64,000 nucleotides of DNA. Source: Hofstenia miamia. Taxonomy: Eukaryota > Xenacoelomorpha > Acoela. Below the pieces are notes generated by a model. It was given only the letters and a program-made list of their open reading frames with translations, did no database searches and was not told the DNA's origin. The stretch's first letter is position 1, and the number at the start of each line of letters is the position of its first letter. Below are positions 47,698 through 58,739 of this stretch, in pieces. The stretch is taken from NCBI GenBank assembly GCA_004352715.1, contig SCFE01000049.1:567921-631920 (forward strand). The letters run 5' to 3'. Made by a program: the position numbers and the translations under genes.

Positions 47698-47869
47698 GGT
47701 TGTTACTTTTTTCATTCTTGTAAATCTCAAATTTTCCAAATTTATCTCAAATCCTTCCGATATTTTTATTTAATGGACACATTTTTATTTATAAAAATTA
47801 CTACAAATCTCCATTCTGAGAGAAATTTGGAAGATTTGAGATTTTCAAGAATGAAAAAAGTACCAACTG
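47698..47869. mobile_element. Fold-back MITE, 172 bp, 8-bp target duplication
   Basis: Long imperfect inverted arms (TTACTTTTTTCATTCTTG... and CAAGAATGAAAAAAGTA...). CCTTTGGT is present at 47690-47697 and 47870-47877. The 8-bp duplication suggests a hAT-mobilised MITE. It lies inside the LINE relic. Confidence 0.75.
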
Positions 47870-48580
47870 CCTTTGGTCATTTACTTGATCACGGTGGCGT
47901 TATTGCAGATAAATGGACTCTGATTTCTAAAAACCGAAGTGATTTCAAATAACATCACGCATCAAATGGTTTAGTTATATCGATATTACCTTTGTGGGTA
48001 GCAAGATAGCCAATCTAGTTGGTAATTGGAGGCTTCTAAACAATAATCCAAGTTGCTGGCATCGCATGATAACTATTGAGATGTAATGTCGTTAACAATG
48101 GAAAGAAACTTAAGTGGAAGCATTGTGACTATGCAGCATTTCAAGAGACGCTTTCTTCTGCCCGTTTACCCACTCTTACGATCGACAGTATTAACGAAAT
48201 TGATTATGTAGCGCAGGAAACTACCAATACCATCGCCTAGGCTATTTACACGCCAAAATGTACCACTCAAGACGCTCATTCTAGAACTCAGCCATGGTGG
48301 ACAGATCGGTTACTCACCTGGTAAAGAAGCGTAACACCGCCTACAAGATATATAAGCAAAATAAAACTGATCTGTCTCTATTTCAATCGGTTAAGGACAC
48401 GCGCCATGCTCTTAAGAAAGCCATTAAGCATGCCAAGGATGACGACTGGAAATATTTGTGTAGTAATAATCTTGAACAGTGGGAATTTTTGCATAAAGCT
48501 GCGAAGAATAGTAGTCGTGATAATTCACTCCCCTTTTTCTGCCTAAGAGAAAGACACCAGAAGCAGATATCTTTTTGAAA

Positions 48581-49079
48581 ACGAAACAGAACCGAAAACT
48601 GATGGAATAATCGAACCGAAATGTCTGCCGCTTATTAGTCGATAGTCTATAAATCAAAATTACTCATTGGAAACGCAACTTCTCTTCACTAAATTTATAA
48701 ATTATTCATTTATTGATATCATAATTGCTAAATTCATGAATTTATAGGGCAAGATACTGTCTGATCTGATCTACATTTGAATTTAAAATAGGCTAATGGT
48801 TGGTACTTTTTCCCGACATAAGAAAGCCTCAAACTGACATACGAAACCTTGAGATGGACATAAAAAACCTTTTGAGAAAATGTAGAAAAATTTACAAGAC
48901 TAAGGTATGAAGATAAATAGCATTAGATGGCTCAGTCAACATTTTCTCATATATACATGATTTTTATGAAATCAAGTAGAACTTTTTAACAGTTAGTCTA
49001 GATTGCAACTTAATAAACAATGCTTTTTTAAGTTGAAGATTAAATTTTGATGTTCCTTTTGATAAAATTGATACCTATT
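48581..49079. other. AT-rich stretch, no feature recognised
   Basis: No coding or repeat signal beyond short direct-repeat-like phrases (CTGACATA...GACATAAAAAACC). Confidence 0.4.
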
Positions 49080-49190
49080 GTAGAATCACTGGGTTGAATG
49101 TAGAGAGAACTTTGCCAGAGTGCTTAGTCTCAAAGCAGAAGGTTGCTGAGGTTAACATATACAAGCGCAACAGTGATTCTAGTGACCAAG
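49080..49190 (+). repeat. Partial LTR copy of the outer Gypsy-like family
   Basis: It begins TGTAGAATCACTGGGTTGAA and stays similar to the LTR start at 49471 for about 110 bp, up to GTGATTCTA, then diverges. It is followed by about 280 bp of coding-looking sequence (LANKLQQLPTDVTC; DSTIFCCVPNKMKTIFGTAA) that ends at the next LTR. Confidence 0.75.
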
Positions 49191-49470
49191 AGAACAGATG
49201 CTTGGGTGTCATATATACAATGTGTGTTTACAATATGTACAAACATGAAAACAACAGGTAACACAAAAAGCAATTGAGCTGGCAAATAAATTACAACAAC
49301 TACCAACTGATGTTACATGCCACTCCAGGCCAGACTCCACAATTTTTTGTTGTGTACCCAACAAAATGAAAACCATCTTTGGCACTGCAGCATTGACTTT
49401 CCTTCAAGATGAATTGGACAGTGTATCACAAGGAAATTTTTCATGACTTGACACCTGTTCAGGGTCACCA

Positions 49471-50026
49471 TGTAGAATCACTCTGTTGAATGTAGAGAGA
49501 AATTTGCCAGCAAACTTGGAGTCAAAGCAGAAGGTTGCTGAGGTGAACATATACTAGAGCAACAGTGATTCTATTGACCCCTTTTTAGTTTTGGTATGAA
49601 TTTCAAAATAATGCAATTGTAAGATTCAGTGATAATGTGGGAGGAACTCTACTGTGCCTGGGGTGATAACTTGCTCCATAACAGATAAAAGAACTACTAA
49701 ATCTATCATTATTTAATATCTTTATTACATGAGCTGAGAAGATAAACACTGAGATAAATTATTTGTATTGAGCAAGAAATTACAACTTGAGACACACAAT
49801 TAACACCTTGGATTTTTAAGGATGGATTCAATCACATGGCTTCAGTGAGATGCTGTGTGAATTGGTTGCTACTTTAACTGCCTTGGAATTACTTTTTTTT
49901 CTACAATTAAAACGGCAAACTACTGATCTTCATTTGTTTTGTTAGAGCACAGGTTGTTCTTGGTGATGGTAATCTTCTGTAACCTTTGTACTGCATGAGC
50001 TGCTAGACACACCCTGCGATTCTACA
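49471..50026 (+). repeat. 5' LTR of the outer element
   Basis: It starts TGTAGAATCAC and ends GCGATTCTACA, so TGTAGAATC/GATTCTACA form short inverted ends. From 49660 on it matches 60920-61407, apart from a deletion of about 130 bp after CATAACAGAT relative to the right copy. Confidence 0.88.
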
Positions 50027-50044
50027 TGGTGACCCTGACGTGAT
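50027..50044 (+). promoter_or_regulatory. tRNA-Trp-like primer-binding site
   Basis: TGGTGACCCTGACGTGAT follows the LTR with no spacer. It differs at one base from the tRNA-Trp primer site known from avian retroviruses (CCC-C-GACG). It differs from the tRNA-Arg-like sites of the other two lineages here. Confidence 0.7.
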
Positions 50045-50550
50045 TCTTGTACACTCTGGAGTGTCATTTAAGCTATCTACTCCATTCTGTTATTGTGTGC
50101 AGATGGATCAAAATTCAGAGACATACTCCAGTCATGAAGTTTGTGTGCCTACTAAAGCAGTCACCTGTTTTTCACTTGGTAGTTGTAAAGTGAAACAGAA
50201 CTGTTATCATGTTTTGTTATTGTATTTGGTTTCATTTTCAAGTGGGTTTGAGTCAGCTGGGATGGATTTCCCCTGACTGTGATCTACTTCACTACCCATC
50301 AATGTGCAACTTCACCTTATACATAATTTTGCATTTGTCAGCTCTGTGATCTGATGCCATCACTGAGCACTGACTCTATTCTCACCTGTTCTTAGTGCTA
50401 TATTGGTTTGTCTTGTTTGTCTAGAATTTGGATTGTGTACCTATGCCCCACTACCATCTGTCAAGTGTTTATATTTCTCCTATACAGTTGGATGTTTCTC
50501 CTACATTATTGGAATTGTTATTGGAACCTTTTCTCTAACTTTTCTTTTAC

Positions 50551-51888
50551 TTGTTTAATTATTCTTGTTCTTATGGATATGGGCTCAGAGAAGCCCTTGC
50601 TGAACAGATCTTGCAGTGCCATTCCTTCAAAGCCTGCTTTGAGGCCTTACAAGCTGAAATGAGACAACAAGCCACTGCTGCTTGGCAGCATGAGAGATGC
50701 CTGCTCAACTCAATCTCAGCATTGGAGTTGTGAATTCAGGAATTGATCCCACATTCCCCTCCAACTCCCCCAGAAGAACCTGAGTATGTAACCCATGCTC
50801 TTTTGGACAAAGCTCTTGATGCTCTTTCAGAAAAGTCCTCAACAATTATATCACAGACAATGTCTGCCCACCTTTCTCATGCTTTGTCAGCACCTACTCT
50901 GTCCCCTGTGATGCCACCATTCATTACCCCCATTACCTCTTTTACAAGTGGAGCCCCTACCTTCACTCAGTCTACCCTTTCTCAAGTCTCAATGCTAACT
51001 ACAGTAGCTAAGCCAAGCTCTTGTACTATGAGTGTAACAGTTGTGCCCTCAGCACCTGTAAATGTCACAGTTACCCTAACTACTATGATTGTTCCACCTT
51101 CTCTTCTGAGTGACCTTATCAGGTCTATAACAACTCATGGGCCACACTTCACTCAGTCCATTTTGCCTACCAAAGCACCATTGAACAAACAATCACATCT
51201 TTTCAATCAATACTCAGTATTGCCTAAATTCACTGGTAAAATAGATGAAATTTCACAGTTTTTCAATGAGTGGCTTGTTCTTTTTGAGCTTACAATGAAG
51301 CAGTATAAAACCACTCAAGATGCTGTTGCCACACAATTTCCCATGTTCCTTCAAGGCCTTGCATACAATCAGTACATGATGCTGGATAGGGAAGTTAAGA
51401 CAAATTATCAGTTACTCATTGGTCACTTTGAAGACCACTACAAAGCACCTCACATTAAGCAGCAGTATAAGACGCTGTTATGTGACCATTTCTTCAAGAA
51501 GGGAGATGATGTGAGGACCTACATAAACTAAGTCAATAGACTCTTTTACCTCAGGAAGCTAACACCAGCATACTTGAGACATGATCTCTTCTCATACATT
51601 TGTCAGGGATTTCCTTCTACCATCAGGAGCTGCCTTGAACTTAAATGTGACCCAGAAGATGATTTGAACTCTATTATTAAGAAGGTGATTAGGATTGTTT
51701 ACATGCTACAGAATATAAAGCACATTGAGAGAGATGCTGGTGACCTAAAGATGGGTCAAACTACCATGAAATCTTTAAACTTTTCAAGTTCTGCTACATT
51801 GCAGAAGAAGACAGACACTGAAAGACATTCATACTCAGAGTGGGGCAGTTATCCACCTAATTGTAGTAGGGGATGGTATCATCATTGA
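50551..51888 (+). pseudogene. gag: gag of the outer element
   Basis: One frame with stops at 50731 and 51529 gives three pieces: a Gln/Glu-rich start (EALQAEMRQQATAAWQHE), a Ser/Thr/Pro-rich stretch, then a capsid-like region (VLPKFTGKIDEISQFFNEW; MFLQGLAYNQYMMLD) and, after the second stop, LRHDLFSYICQGFPSTIRS. The capsid block aligns with that of copy 1 at 7330-7800 ([32 protein letters not shown]). No zinc knuckle is seen; the sequence after 51888 is shifted and contains a 27-bp tandem duplication (AAACACCCTGGTCAAGTCTG). Confidence 0.8.
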
Positions 51889-52019
51889 TGATGATGAGCC
51901 ATCTGTTGAAGTGTGCACTCCCAACACCCTGGTCAAGTCTGTCAACCAAACACCCTGGTCAAGTCTGTCAACCATTTAAATTAGTTGGAGCACTGCCTCC
52001 TGAAGACTTTGTTGCTATG

Positions 52020-52404
52020 CACTAATGTCATCCCCACAGACATGAATGGACTGCTGATAATGCTACCATTGATGCAGGAGCCTCTGTATCCATCATAAGC
52101 AACACCTGTTGTGACAAGCTTTGCTTACATAGAGAAGATCTGTTACCCTCCACTGCCTATTTGTTGGATGATTCAGGGAACACCATTTCACTGAAGGGCC
52201 AGATCAACAACCTCGAGTTGTGTATCAACAAGAATGTTTTCATGTGGACCTTATTGTGGTTGACACCTGCAATTGGCCTCTACCATATGATGTCATTCTA
52301 GGGAATGACTTCCTCAAGAGGAATGCATTCATAATTGATTACAGAACCAACACTCTCTCTATTCAGGAAAGCAAGCCACAGGAAGAGCTTACCACTGTTT
52401 GTAA
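52020..52404 (+). pseudogene. Retropepsin-like protease of the outer element, truncated by insertion
   Basis: IDAGASVSIISN (from 52068) is the active-site loop (D-A/T-G-A). In another frame from 52220 come [20 protein letters not shown], matching [17 protein letters not shown] in copy 1. At least one frameshift lies between. Coding is cut at 52405 by the LTR of the inner element. Confidence 0.82.
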
Positions 52405-52727
52405 TGTAGCATCATCCAAAAAGGCAACTAAAAGCTGAATAATGTCGAATGATTTATAATTGAAATTAATTGTAAAAATTTAGTTAATGAACTTTAGTTT
52501 ATTTTTGTAAAATGCAACTAAGATTTAATATTGGTCAAAATAAGAAACTTGTTAGCTGATCAAGAGGTAATTGACAAATTAAATTGAGCAAACTAATGCT
52601 TACGTATGAACAGCCATATTGGCAGATGAATCATTTGAATTTTAAAATCAGCAGGTACTTTTTGTAGAAATTTTATAAATAGCTTTGATTCAACCATAAT
52701 TTTGATGAACAATAAATTCTTCAGAGT
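52405..52727 (+). repeat. LTR start of inner-lineage element, left copy (plus orientation)
   Basis: It begins TGTAGCATCATCC exactly where the outer protease sequence stops. The same sequence begins at 59631 (plus) and ends at 57714 (minus). The 3' part of the LTR lies in the gap 52728-53727. Confidence 0.85.
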
Positions 52728-53727
52728 NNNNNNNNNNNNNNNNNNNNNNNNNNNNNNNNNNNNNNNNNNNNNNNNNNNNNNNNNNNNNNNNNNNNNNNNN
52801 NNNNNNNNNNNNNNNNNNNNNNNNNNNNNNNNNNNNNNNNNNNNNNNNNNNNNNNNNNNNNNNNNNNNNNNNNNNNNNNNNNNNNNNNNNNNNNNNNNNN
52901 NNNNNNNNNNNNNNNNNNNNNNNNNNNNNNNNNNNNNNNNNNNNNNNNNNNNNNNNNNNNNNNNNNNNNNNNNNNNNNNNNNNNNNNNNNNNNNNNNNNN
53001 NNNNNNNNNNNNNNNNNNNNNNNNNNNNNNNNNNNNNNNNNNNNNNNNNNNNNNNNNNNNNNNNNNNNNNNNNNNNNNNNNNNNNNNNNNNNNNNNNNNN
53101 NNNNNNNNNNNNNNNNNNNNNNNNNNNNNNNNNNNNNNNNNNNNNNNNNNNNNNNNNNNNNNNNNNNNNNNNNNNNNNNNNNNNNNNNNNNNNNNNNNNN
53201 NNNNNNNNNNNNNNNNNNNNNNNNNNNNNNNNNNNNNNNNNNNNNNNNNNNNNNNNNNNNNNNNNNNNNNNNNNNNNNNNNNNNNNNNNNNNNNNNNNNN
53301 NNNNNNNNNNNNNNNNNNNNNNNNNNNNNNNNNNNNNNNNNNNNNNNNNNNNNNNNNNNNNNNNNNNNNNNNNNNNNNNNNNNNNNNNNNNNNNNNNNNN
53401 NNNNNNNNNNNNNNNNNNNNNNNNNNNNNNNNNNNNNNNNNNNNNNNNNNNNNNNNNNNNNNNNNNNNNNNNNNNNNNNNNNNNNNNNNNNNNNNNNNNN
53501 NNNNNNNNNNNNNNNNNNNNNNNNNNNNNNNNNNNNNNNNNNNNNNNNNNNNNNNNNNNNNNNNNNNNNNNNNNNNNNNNNNNNNNNNNNNNNNNNNNNN
53601 NNNNNNNNNNNNNNNNNNNNNNNNNNNNNNNNNNNNNNNNNNNNNNNNNNNNNNNNNNNNNNNNNNNNNNNNNNNNNNNNNNNNNNNNNNNNNNNNNNNN
53701 NNNNNNNNNNNNNNNNNNNNNNNNNNN
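52728..53727. other. Assembly gap (1,000 N)
   Basis: Hides most of the left inner LTR and its primer site. Confidence 0.99.
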
Positions 53728-53903
53728 CAGTGACACTCTTTCAAAACTCTGAAACAAACTCAAAAGAAAAGGGAAAAGAAAGCAACAGAGCAGCGAACAG
53801 AAAAACATAAAGTCAGCAAAGGCAGAAACTCTTAACCGCAACAAGTGCAAACTGGACTCTGGAATCAAAACCAAACTGGAAAGCCACTACTACATCCAGA
53901 AAT

Positions 53904-55023
53904 AATGACGAACAACAAAAGTCGCAAAAGAGGAAGTGCAAAGAAAGCGATACCTAAAACTACCACCCCCATGACGACATGATTGTCATCATACCCAAGG
54001 AATTCCGAAGCAACCCAAACCCCAGAGTCAATAAGACAGGAATCCTCTTCCGAACCAGGAACCCCAGAGATTATGGAAATTCTGAGAAAAAATAAGGAAA
54101 CCGAAAAACTATTATGAGAAGAAATTGGTTTACTAACAAAAAGGATAGAAGACATCGAGCTGGCGAGTGCGGAAACAATCAGGAATATCCAAGTTGACAT
54201 GGATACTAGACTAATTGAGCAAAGTGAAGTATTCCAGAACGAGATTAAGGCACTCACAAAGCAACTAACAGAATCGAATAGTAGATTTCTGGAACAAAAT
54301 CAGCTTCTGCAATAAAAAAATAATGTATTAGAGATAACAAACTGTCAACTAATACAAGATAACGACGTACAAGCCGCAGAAATAACACAACTGAAGAGTA
54401 AAATAATTCGACTCAAAACAAGCAGGAATGAGCAGCCAGCACAATCACAACAGGACTTGCTGGAAGTAGAGAATAGACAACTGATTGAAGATAAAGATTT
54501 GAGGCAAGAGGAAATAGCTCAGCTGAAAGACAAGCTGAGACTATTGCAGCTGACCAAAGAAGAACAAGGCAAAATACAGTCCCACAACTTTCAGTTCATA
54601 GGAGGAAAAGAACGCGAATTACAAGCATCACCACTCCATGACCACCTATTGGAAGATTCTTCGGAAGATGAGAATGACGTAGAAAAAAAGAAATTCATTG
54701 ATGAGATCACAAAGGCAATAACCACACAATTGTGAAAAGAAGAAGGGACAACAAAAAACATGAAACCTAAATACAGTAACTCAATACTAAACCAAGAAGT
54801 GGGAAACAATATGATCCCTTGTAAAGCCACATTACCAAAATTTAATGGCAGAGTAGATGGCTACAATCCAACGTTTGGAGAATGGCTCCAAATGTTTGAG
54901 CTAATGATGGCAGAGAGGAAAGTGAGCCAGTGCTCAGCAGTGGCGAGATTCCCCTATATCTGACAGGAGCAGCAGTGCAGCACTACCTGCTGTTAGACCC
55001 AGAAATGAAAACAGACTACAAAC
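53904..55023 (+). pseudogene. gag: gag of inner-lineage element, left copy
   Basis: The frame starts with basic TNNKSRKRGSAKKA, then heptad-rich coiled coil (LLTKRIEDIELASAETIRN ... EEIAQLKDKLRLLQLTKEE), an acidic patch (DSSEDENDVEKKK), and capsid-like TLPKFNGRVDGYNPTFGEW followed, one frame over, by LTGAAVQHYLLLDPEMKTDY. Stops occur near 53979, 54115, 54313 and 54733. It is closest to copy 1 (5811) gag and more distant from the outer element. It runs into the gap at 55024. Confidence 0.85.
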
Positions 55024-56023
55024 NNNNNNNNNNNNNNNNNNNNNNNNNNNNNNNNNNNNNNNNNNNNNNNNNNNNNNNNNNNNNNNNNNNNNNNNNNNNN
55101 NNNNNNNNNNNNNNNNNNNNNNNNNNNNNNNNNNNNNNNNNNNNNNNNNNNNNNNNNNNNNNNNNNNNNNNNNNNNNNNNNNNNNNNNNNNNNNNNNNNN
55201 NNNNNNNNNNNNNNNNNNNNNNNNNNNNNNNNNNNNNNNNNNNNNNNNNNNNNNNNNNNNNNNNNNNNNNNNNNNNNNNNNNNNNNNNNNNNNNNNNNNN
55301 NNNNNNNNNNNNNNNNNNNNNNNNNNNNNNNNNNNNNNNNNNNNNNNNNNNNNNNNNNNNNNNNNNNNNNNNNNNNNNNNNNNNNNNNNNNNNNNNNNNN
55401 NNNNNNNNNNNNNNNNNNNNNNNNNNNNNNNNNNNNNNNNNNNNNNNNNNNNNNNNNNNNNNNNNNNNNNNNNNNNNNNNNNNNNNNNNNNNNNNNNNNN
55501 NNNNNNNNNNNNNNNNNNNNNNNNNNNNNNNNNNNNNNNNNNNNNNNNNNNNNNNNNNNNNNNNNNNNNNNNNNNNNNNNNNNNNNNNNNNNNNNNNNNN
55601 NNNNNNNNNNNNNNNNNNNNNNNNNNNNNNNNNNNNNNNNNNNNNNNNNNNNNNNNNNNNNNNNNNNNNNNNNNNNNNNNNNNNNNNNNNNNNNNNNNNN
55701 NNNNNNNNNNNNNNNNNNNNNNNNNNNNNNNNNNNNNNNNNNNNNNNNNNNNNNNNNNNNNNNNNNNNNNNNNNNNNNNNNNNNNNNNNNNNNNNNNNNN
55801 NNNNNNNNNNNNNNNNNNNNNNNNNNNNNNNNNNNNNNNNNNNNNNNNNNNNNNNNNNNNNNNNNNNNNNNNNNNNNNNNNNNNNNNNNNNNNNNNNNNN
55901 NNNNNNNNNNNNNNNNNNNNNNNNNNNNNNNNNNNNNNNNNNNNNNNNNNNNNNNNNNNNNNNNNNNNNNNNNNNNNNNNNNNNNNNNNNNNNNNNNNNN
56001 NNNNNNNNNNNNNNNNNNNNNNN
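55024..56023. other. Assembly gap (1,000 N) at the centre of an inverted pair
   Basis: Lies between the two facing inner-lineage gag copies. Confidence 0.99.
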
Positions 56024-56335
56024 CTCAATTAGTCTAGTATCCATATAGACTTGGATATTCCTGATTGTTTCCGCACTCGCCAGCTTGATGTCTTCTATCC
56101 TTTTTGTTAGTAGACTGATTTCTTCTCGTAATAGTTTCTTGGTTTCATTATTTTTTCTCAGAATTTCCATAATCTCTGGGGTTCCTGGTTCAGAAGAGGA
56201 TTCCTGTCTTATTGACTCTGGGGTTTGGGTTGCTTCAGAATTCCTTGGGTATGATGACAATCATGTCACCATAGGGGTGGTGGCTTTTGGTATCACTTTC
56301 TTTGCGCTTCCTCTCTTACTTTTGTTGTTTGTCAT
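56024..56335 (-). pseudogene. gag: gag N-terminus of inner-lineage element, right copy (minus orientation)
   Basis: It encodes the same start as the left copy on the opposite strand (SSYPRNSEATQTPESIRQES; then RIEDIKLASAETIRNI). It is cut by the gap at 56023. The two copies therefore face each other across a 1-kb gap. Confidence 0.88.
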
Positions 56336-56540
56336 TATCTCTTGATGTTGTAGTGGCTTTCCAGTTTGGTTACGATTCAAGAGTCCAGTTTGCACTTGTT
56401 GCAGTTAAGGTTTTCTGCCTTTACTGACTTTGTATTTCCATTTGCTGCTCTGTTGCTTCCTTTTCACTTTTCCTTTGAGTTGTTTCAGCGTTTTGAAAGA
56501 GTATCACTGTGTGTTTCCTCTCTGTTGACTTTGTTCTTAT

Positions 56541-56555
56541 TTGTCACGGTCGCCA
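56541..56555 (-). promoter_or_regulatory. tRNA-Arg-like primer-binding site of the right inner copy
   Basis: On the minus strand TGGCGACCGTGACAA follows the LTR end with no spacer. It matches the 412/mdg1-type site and, with two changes, the site at 6344. Confidence 0.75.
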
Positions 56556-57714
56556 TGTAACATCCTCCACCTGGCCTATTTGCACCATGTATCATTGTTA
56601 GTGATTATCACTCAGTAAATTGTGGGTGAGGAGTTACTAAGTTATTGAACCGCCAAACTTTTCCTTTGTTGTTAACTAGTTAGGTTAATTGAGTACTAAT
56701 TATCACTATTTAGGTGATGAAGCCATGTGACGTTTCCTCTTCTTCTCTTCTGTGGGCTACTGCCCAAAGCCGATCTCCACATCACAGTTCCTCTCCTTCA
56801 TGAACAATTGACTGAATCCACTGCACCATCTCAGCTCAACAATGACTAATTATGTGTACCTTACTTTAGCTCAGTGCGTGTACTCATGTCAAGTTGTAAC
56901 TGACTTAAACTCAATTTTGTAAAGTGTTTGTTGATTTGATTAAGTAAAGCAACCAGGCATTGACACTAACTGCATTTACATAATATTAAAGTAGCCATTA
57001 CCATAAAACTACTGGCTTAGTAATTTAAGTAATAGATTGCAGTTTCCTATACTTACATTTAATAGTGATACATGTAAGGTCGTTTATTTGGTCGATTATA
57101 GTCAAGTCTCCTACTATTAAGAATAGATATATTCCTAGGGTTCGACTATCCAGTCGTTTCAAGCATTAATTATTTCATACATGTATAGATCGATAGTCAG
57201 ACTAGGCAAGAATCGAAAAACTCCTAACCGTAACATAAGTGCGGTTTCATGACTGGCACAAGGACCCTTCGAATCGATCCCATGATGGAATCCAGCCACT
57301 ACTCGACACAACTTGCCTAGCTGCACATTTTATTAAATAATCAAACCAGATAAATGAAGAATGAAAATAAAATAAACTCTGAAGAATTTATTGTTCATCA
57401 AATTTCTCTTTAAATTCAAAGCTATTTATTTAAAAATTGTAAAGTACCTGCTGATTTTGAATTTCAAATAAATCTTCTGCCAATATGGCTGTTCTTATGT
57501 AAGCGTAATTTCGCTTGTTGCAATTTGTCAAATATTACTTAATCAGCTAATGTGTTTCTCTTAATTTGCACAATATTGTAACTTGGTTGCATCTTACAAA
57601 ATGAATAGAATAATTAACTAAATTTTGCAATCATATTTCTGATTATATTTAATCACTGTAATCATTCAATGTTAATCTTCTGTTTGCAGCTATTCTTCTT
57701 TGGATGATGCTACA
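56556..57714 (-). repeat. Complete 1,159-bp LTR of the inner lineage
   Basis: On the minus strand it starts TGTAGCATCATCC and ends GGAGGATGTTACA (TG...CA with imperfect inverted ends), directly before the primer-binding site. The part near 57370-57560 is the reverse complement of 52550-52727, with scattered differences. At 57715 the outer element resumes. Confidence 0.88.
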
Positions 57715-57715
57715 G

Positions 57716-58199
57716 CATCCAAGCTCAATCACTCAAGTCAATTAATATCAGCTCACCTGGCCTCCTCTCAGACGTCTCTGATCTCTATGTCAGTTTTGCA
57801 TTTTCTCAAAGCACAACTACCCTGCAAGAAATTAATGAGGTATGGACAAATCTGAAAGCAGATCACAGCCCTCAGACACATTGGCCTACCATCAACATTC
57901 AGAGCCCCATGTCACAATATCATGGATCCATTGAAAGAACACTTGCCAAGTTACATTTGTCCCATGACACTCAAGATTGTCAGAACTTTTCAGAAAAGAT
58001 GTTCTTGGAAAAATTCATGCTAGTGGTCCAATCCCATGGAGCCCTGTGGGTCCTCACCACTTTTCTTACAGTTGATCCTCATCTTCAGCTACCTATGGAT
58101 AAGCCCACTAGGGAAAAGCTTGTGAAACAGTGTTCTCATGAACTCATTTTTGGTCCTGCTGCCTGGAAAGTTAAGAAATGGCTGCTCCACTCTTGATTA
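57716..58199 (+). pseudogene. Third coding region of the outer element, part A
   Basis: The frame reads LLSDVSDLYVSFAFSQS, then EVWTNLK, HWPTINIQSP and QYHGSIERTLAKL. These correspond to the end of part A in copy 1 ([39 protein letters not shown]). It ends with a stop at 58197 and continues in the same frame. Function unknown. Confidence 0.65.
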
Positions 58200-58736
58200 T
58201 TGCACGCCTCTCCTGGGAAGACTAAAAAGGCAATGGAACATTTTGAGAAATTCTACGCCCATCTTCTCATTGTATCTAGTGGACCCCTTGGTTGCCTCAC
58301 ACCTCAAATGATTGTAAACTGTTTAGGAGTCACATTCTCCAACTTAAACATCTTCTTGGACACACTCAAGAAGTACATGTGGGGAGCCACCACTGAGACC
58401 AAGTTCCCTTCTCTTAACTCTGAGTATGCAGCTCTGTGCACTAGTTGACTCATGTGCTGTGAATATGGTTCAACAAAGCAGTTCACTGAGTTAGTTGTTC
58501 ACTATGAGATTCTGTCCAGCATGGAAATCTTATTCAACCTGGAGTGGCTCAATTATCCTGAGTGTGGGTACAGCAAACTTACCCAAACCCAGTGGCAAGC
58601 TACTAAAGATGGAGAGATAATCCCAATCACTGTTTTAGGGCAGACCATGAAAATGCCTGAACAATTCTACTGTGAGGAAGAGCTCTTATCCTCATCAGCC
58701 ATCAAGGTATCGCCCTCATTGAAGCTGTCAACCTAG
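58200..58736 (+). pseudogene. Third coding region of the outer element, parts B and C
   Basis: One frame with a single TGA at 58446. It holds FEKFYAHLL, then DTLKKYMWGATTETKFPSL, then NYPECGYSKL and EELLSSSAI. All four blocks have counterparts in copy 1 (13696-14301) in the same order and at similar spacing. Confidence 0.68.
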
Positions 58737-58739
58737 ATA

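Larger units (their letters stand above)
47240..48580 (+). mobile_element. Scrambled non-LTR (LINE) retrotransposon relic
   Basis: Pieces are out of the normal order. A thumb-like segment (VNLLGVTSTKD; HVTKKLVRTFSNN, near 47550-47630) precedes the endonuclease-to-RT linker near 48120-48480 (LKWKHCDYAAFQETL; SRTQPWWTDRLL; VKKRNTAYKIYKQNK; ALKKAIKHAKDDDWKYLC). The PWW and basic helical pattern is typical of Jockey/CR1-type ORF2. Stops are frequent. A 172-bp MITE lies between the two segments. Probably two truncated copies or a rearranged one. Confidence 0.65.

Noticed and set aside
57225-57300. tRNA-like phrase (TTCGAATCGATCCC) in the inner LTR
   Set aside because: T-loop-like motif only; no acceptor stem or A box at proper distance.
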